This document shows, piece by piece, positions 63,326 through 64,000 of a stretch of 64,000 nt of DNA (position 1 is the first letter of the stretch; each line of letters starts with the position of its first letter). The stretch is from positions 2,933,501 through 2,997,500 of the forward strand of contig CP096134.1 of the NCBI GenBank assembly GCA_023242925.1, read 5' to 3'. The notes under the pieces were generated by a model. That model saw only the letters and a list, made by a program, of their open reading frames with translations. It ran no database searches and had not been told where the DNA came from. The position numbers were made by a program, and so were the translations under genes. This DNA is from Hyphomonadaceae bacterium JAD_PAG50586_4. Lineage in GTDB: Bacteria > Pseudomonadota > Alphaproteobacteria > Caulobacterales > Aquidulcibacteraceae.

Positions 63326-64000
63326 AGCGCATCCTCTTCACCCTCGCGCTTTTGCTCTGCATCGCGCCCGCACGCGCGCAGCAACCCGCCGAAATGGGCA
63401 ACGATCTGCCTGCCGCCGTCGCCGAAGAGCAGATCACAGTCAGCTCCGATTATCGCGGCTCCTTCGTCACCGTGTTCGGCGTCAACCCCGACCGTCGCGG
63501 GCGTGGCGACATTGTTGTCGTCGTGCGTGGCCCCACCGAGACCGCCAGCGTGATGCGCAAGCGCCGTGTCTTTGGTTTGTGGGTGAACGGTGAAGCCGTG
63601 CACTTCAGCGAAGCGCCCACCTTTTTCGCCGTGTTGAGCAACCGCCCGTTGCGCCAAATCGCCAGCCCCGAATCCATCTGGCGCTACCAACTCGATCCTG
63701 CCGCCGCCGCGCAACTCTCCAGCGCCGTGCCCGAGGGCGGCGATCCCTCCGCCTACCGCGCAGCGCTGGTGCGCCTGCGCCGCGAGCAAGGCCTCTACCA
63801 AGAATATTCCGGCCGCGCGCAAGCCGATCAACGCGGCGGTCTCACCCAGTACCAAGGCGGTCTCTTCCGCGCCGTCGTGCGCCTGCCCGCCAACGCACCG
63901 ATCGCGCAATATCACGCAGACACCTATCTCTTCCGCGACGGCCGTCTCATCTCCTCGCAACGCTTGCCGATCTCGATCGCGCGTGTCGGCATCGAGCGCC
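63322..64000 (+). CDS. TIGR02186-family secreted protein (partial, 3' end outside)
   Basis: From ATG 63322, open to the right edge (226 residues seen). Signal peptide MKRILFTLALLLCIAPARA, then EEQITVSSDYRGSFVTVFGV, DIVVVVRGPTETASVMRKRRVFGLWVN, AVHFSEAPTFFAVLSNRPL, the order known for TIGR02186, an alphaproteobacterial family of unknown function with a C-terminal TM helix (outside the window). It overlaps the transporter stop by 4 bp and is probably its accessory protein (inference). Confidence 0.85.
   Translation, partial: MKRILFTLALLLCIAPARAQQPAEMGNDLPAAVAEEQITVSSDYRGSFVTVFGVNPDRRGRGDIVVVVRGPTETASVMRKRRVFGLWVNGEAVHFSEAPTFFAVLSNRPLRQIASPESIWRYQLDPAAAAQLSSAVPEGGDPSAYRAALVRLRREQGLYQEYSGRAQADQRGGLTQYQGGLFRAVVRLPANAPIAQYHADTYLFRDGRLISSQRLPISIARVGIER

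Noticed and set aside
63301-63960. Minus-strand open frame opposite the TIGR02186 gene
   Set aside because: The plus strand has a signal peptide, family-ordered strands and a 4-bp overlap with the transporter.
1-64000. General loss of GANTC sites as proof of methylation-related base-calling error
   Set aside because: Many GANTC sites remain intact, e.g. GAATC in CHAP copy 2 and GAGTC near 7622, so only the two GAGATC sites are reported.
1-64000. CRISPR arrays, IS elements, prophage or tRNA genes
   Set aside because: No regularly spaced direct repeats, transposase/integrase motifs or cloverleaf tRNA sequences were recognised.

Overview
The window is GC-rich, densely coded DNA from an alphaproteobacterium, most like the Caulobacterales / Hyphomonadaceae (Terricaulis- or Vitreimonas-like). 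This rests on the gene order of the dcw (division and cell wall) cluster, a PodJ-like polar coiled-coil/Sel1 protein, a TauE-TIGR02186 pair, many small Cys-anchored lipoproteins and the overall base composition. The assignment is inference from gene content, not a database result.

Layout. (A) 273-23621, mostly minus strand, is the dcw cluster read right to left: rsmH, ftsL, ftsI, murE, murF, mraY, murD, ftsW, murG, then murC, murB, ddl, ftsQ and ftsA. It supplies the whole UDP-MurNAc-pentapeptide / lipid II pathway and the FtsL/I/W/Q/A divisome parts. After murG it is broken by insertions: a membrane-protein/ECF-sigma/anti-sigma operon, lipoproteins, rsgA, a HAD hydrolase, a TIR-like membrane protein and a cytochrome c lipoprotein. 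The RNase P RNA (23659-24052, minus) lies where mraZ is usually found. (B) 24072-37616 holds a peptidoglycan amidase, a Cache chemoreceptor, a TerB-DnaJ protein, a fasciclin protein, a glutaminase-STAS-cNMP fusion, a voltage-gated cation channel with a Ca-channel-like filter, a ribbon-helix-helix protein, two CHAP amidase paralogues, a GNAT acetyltransferase, two secreted beta-rich paralogues and nrdB behind two candidate NrdR boxes. (C) 37728-49719 holds a GFA enzyme, DoxX, two COG3650-like lipoproteins, an orphan Dcm/Vsr pair, a histidine-kinase-like protein without its phospho-acceptor His, an SRPBCC protein, an OmpA-like lipoprotein, a DEAD-box helicase, a flotillin-like protein and an SGNH hydrolase. 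(D) 50548-58372 (minus) is a fatty-acid beta-oxidation block (fused FadB/J, thiolase, OsmC, acyl-CoA dehydrogenase) behind a MerR regulator with a candidate operator, plus an FMN alpha-hydroxy-acid dehydrogenase. (E) 58527-64000 holds PodJ-like, TauE/SafE and a partial TIGR02186 gene.

The most striking overall feature is the number of single-site frame breaks. Eleven genes (ftsQ, murC, ftsW, ftsI, both CHAP genes, one beta-rich secreted gene, a lipoprotein, the SRPBCC gene, an acyl-CoA dehydrogenase and the hydroxy-acid dehydrogenase) are each split by one small indel, most often the loss of one base in a short homopolymer. Correcting each indel restores a family-typical protein and a length divisible by three. 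Four of these genes are essential, so uncorrected long-read errors are more likely than true pseudogenes. Coordinates for these genes are given as whole, corrected spans.

No tRNA, CRISPR array, IS element or prophage was recognised. Several palindromic REP-like intergenic repeats are present.
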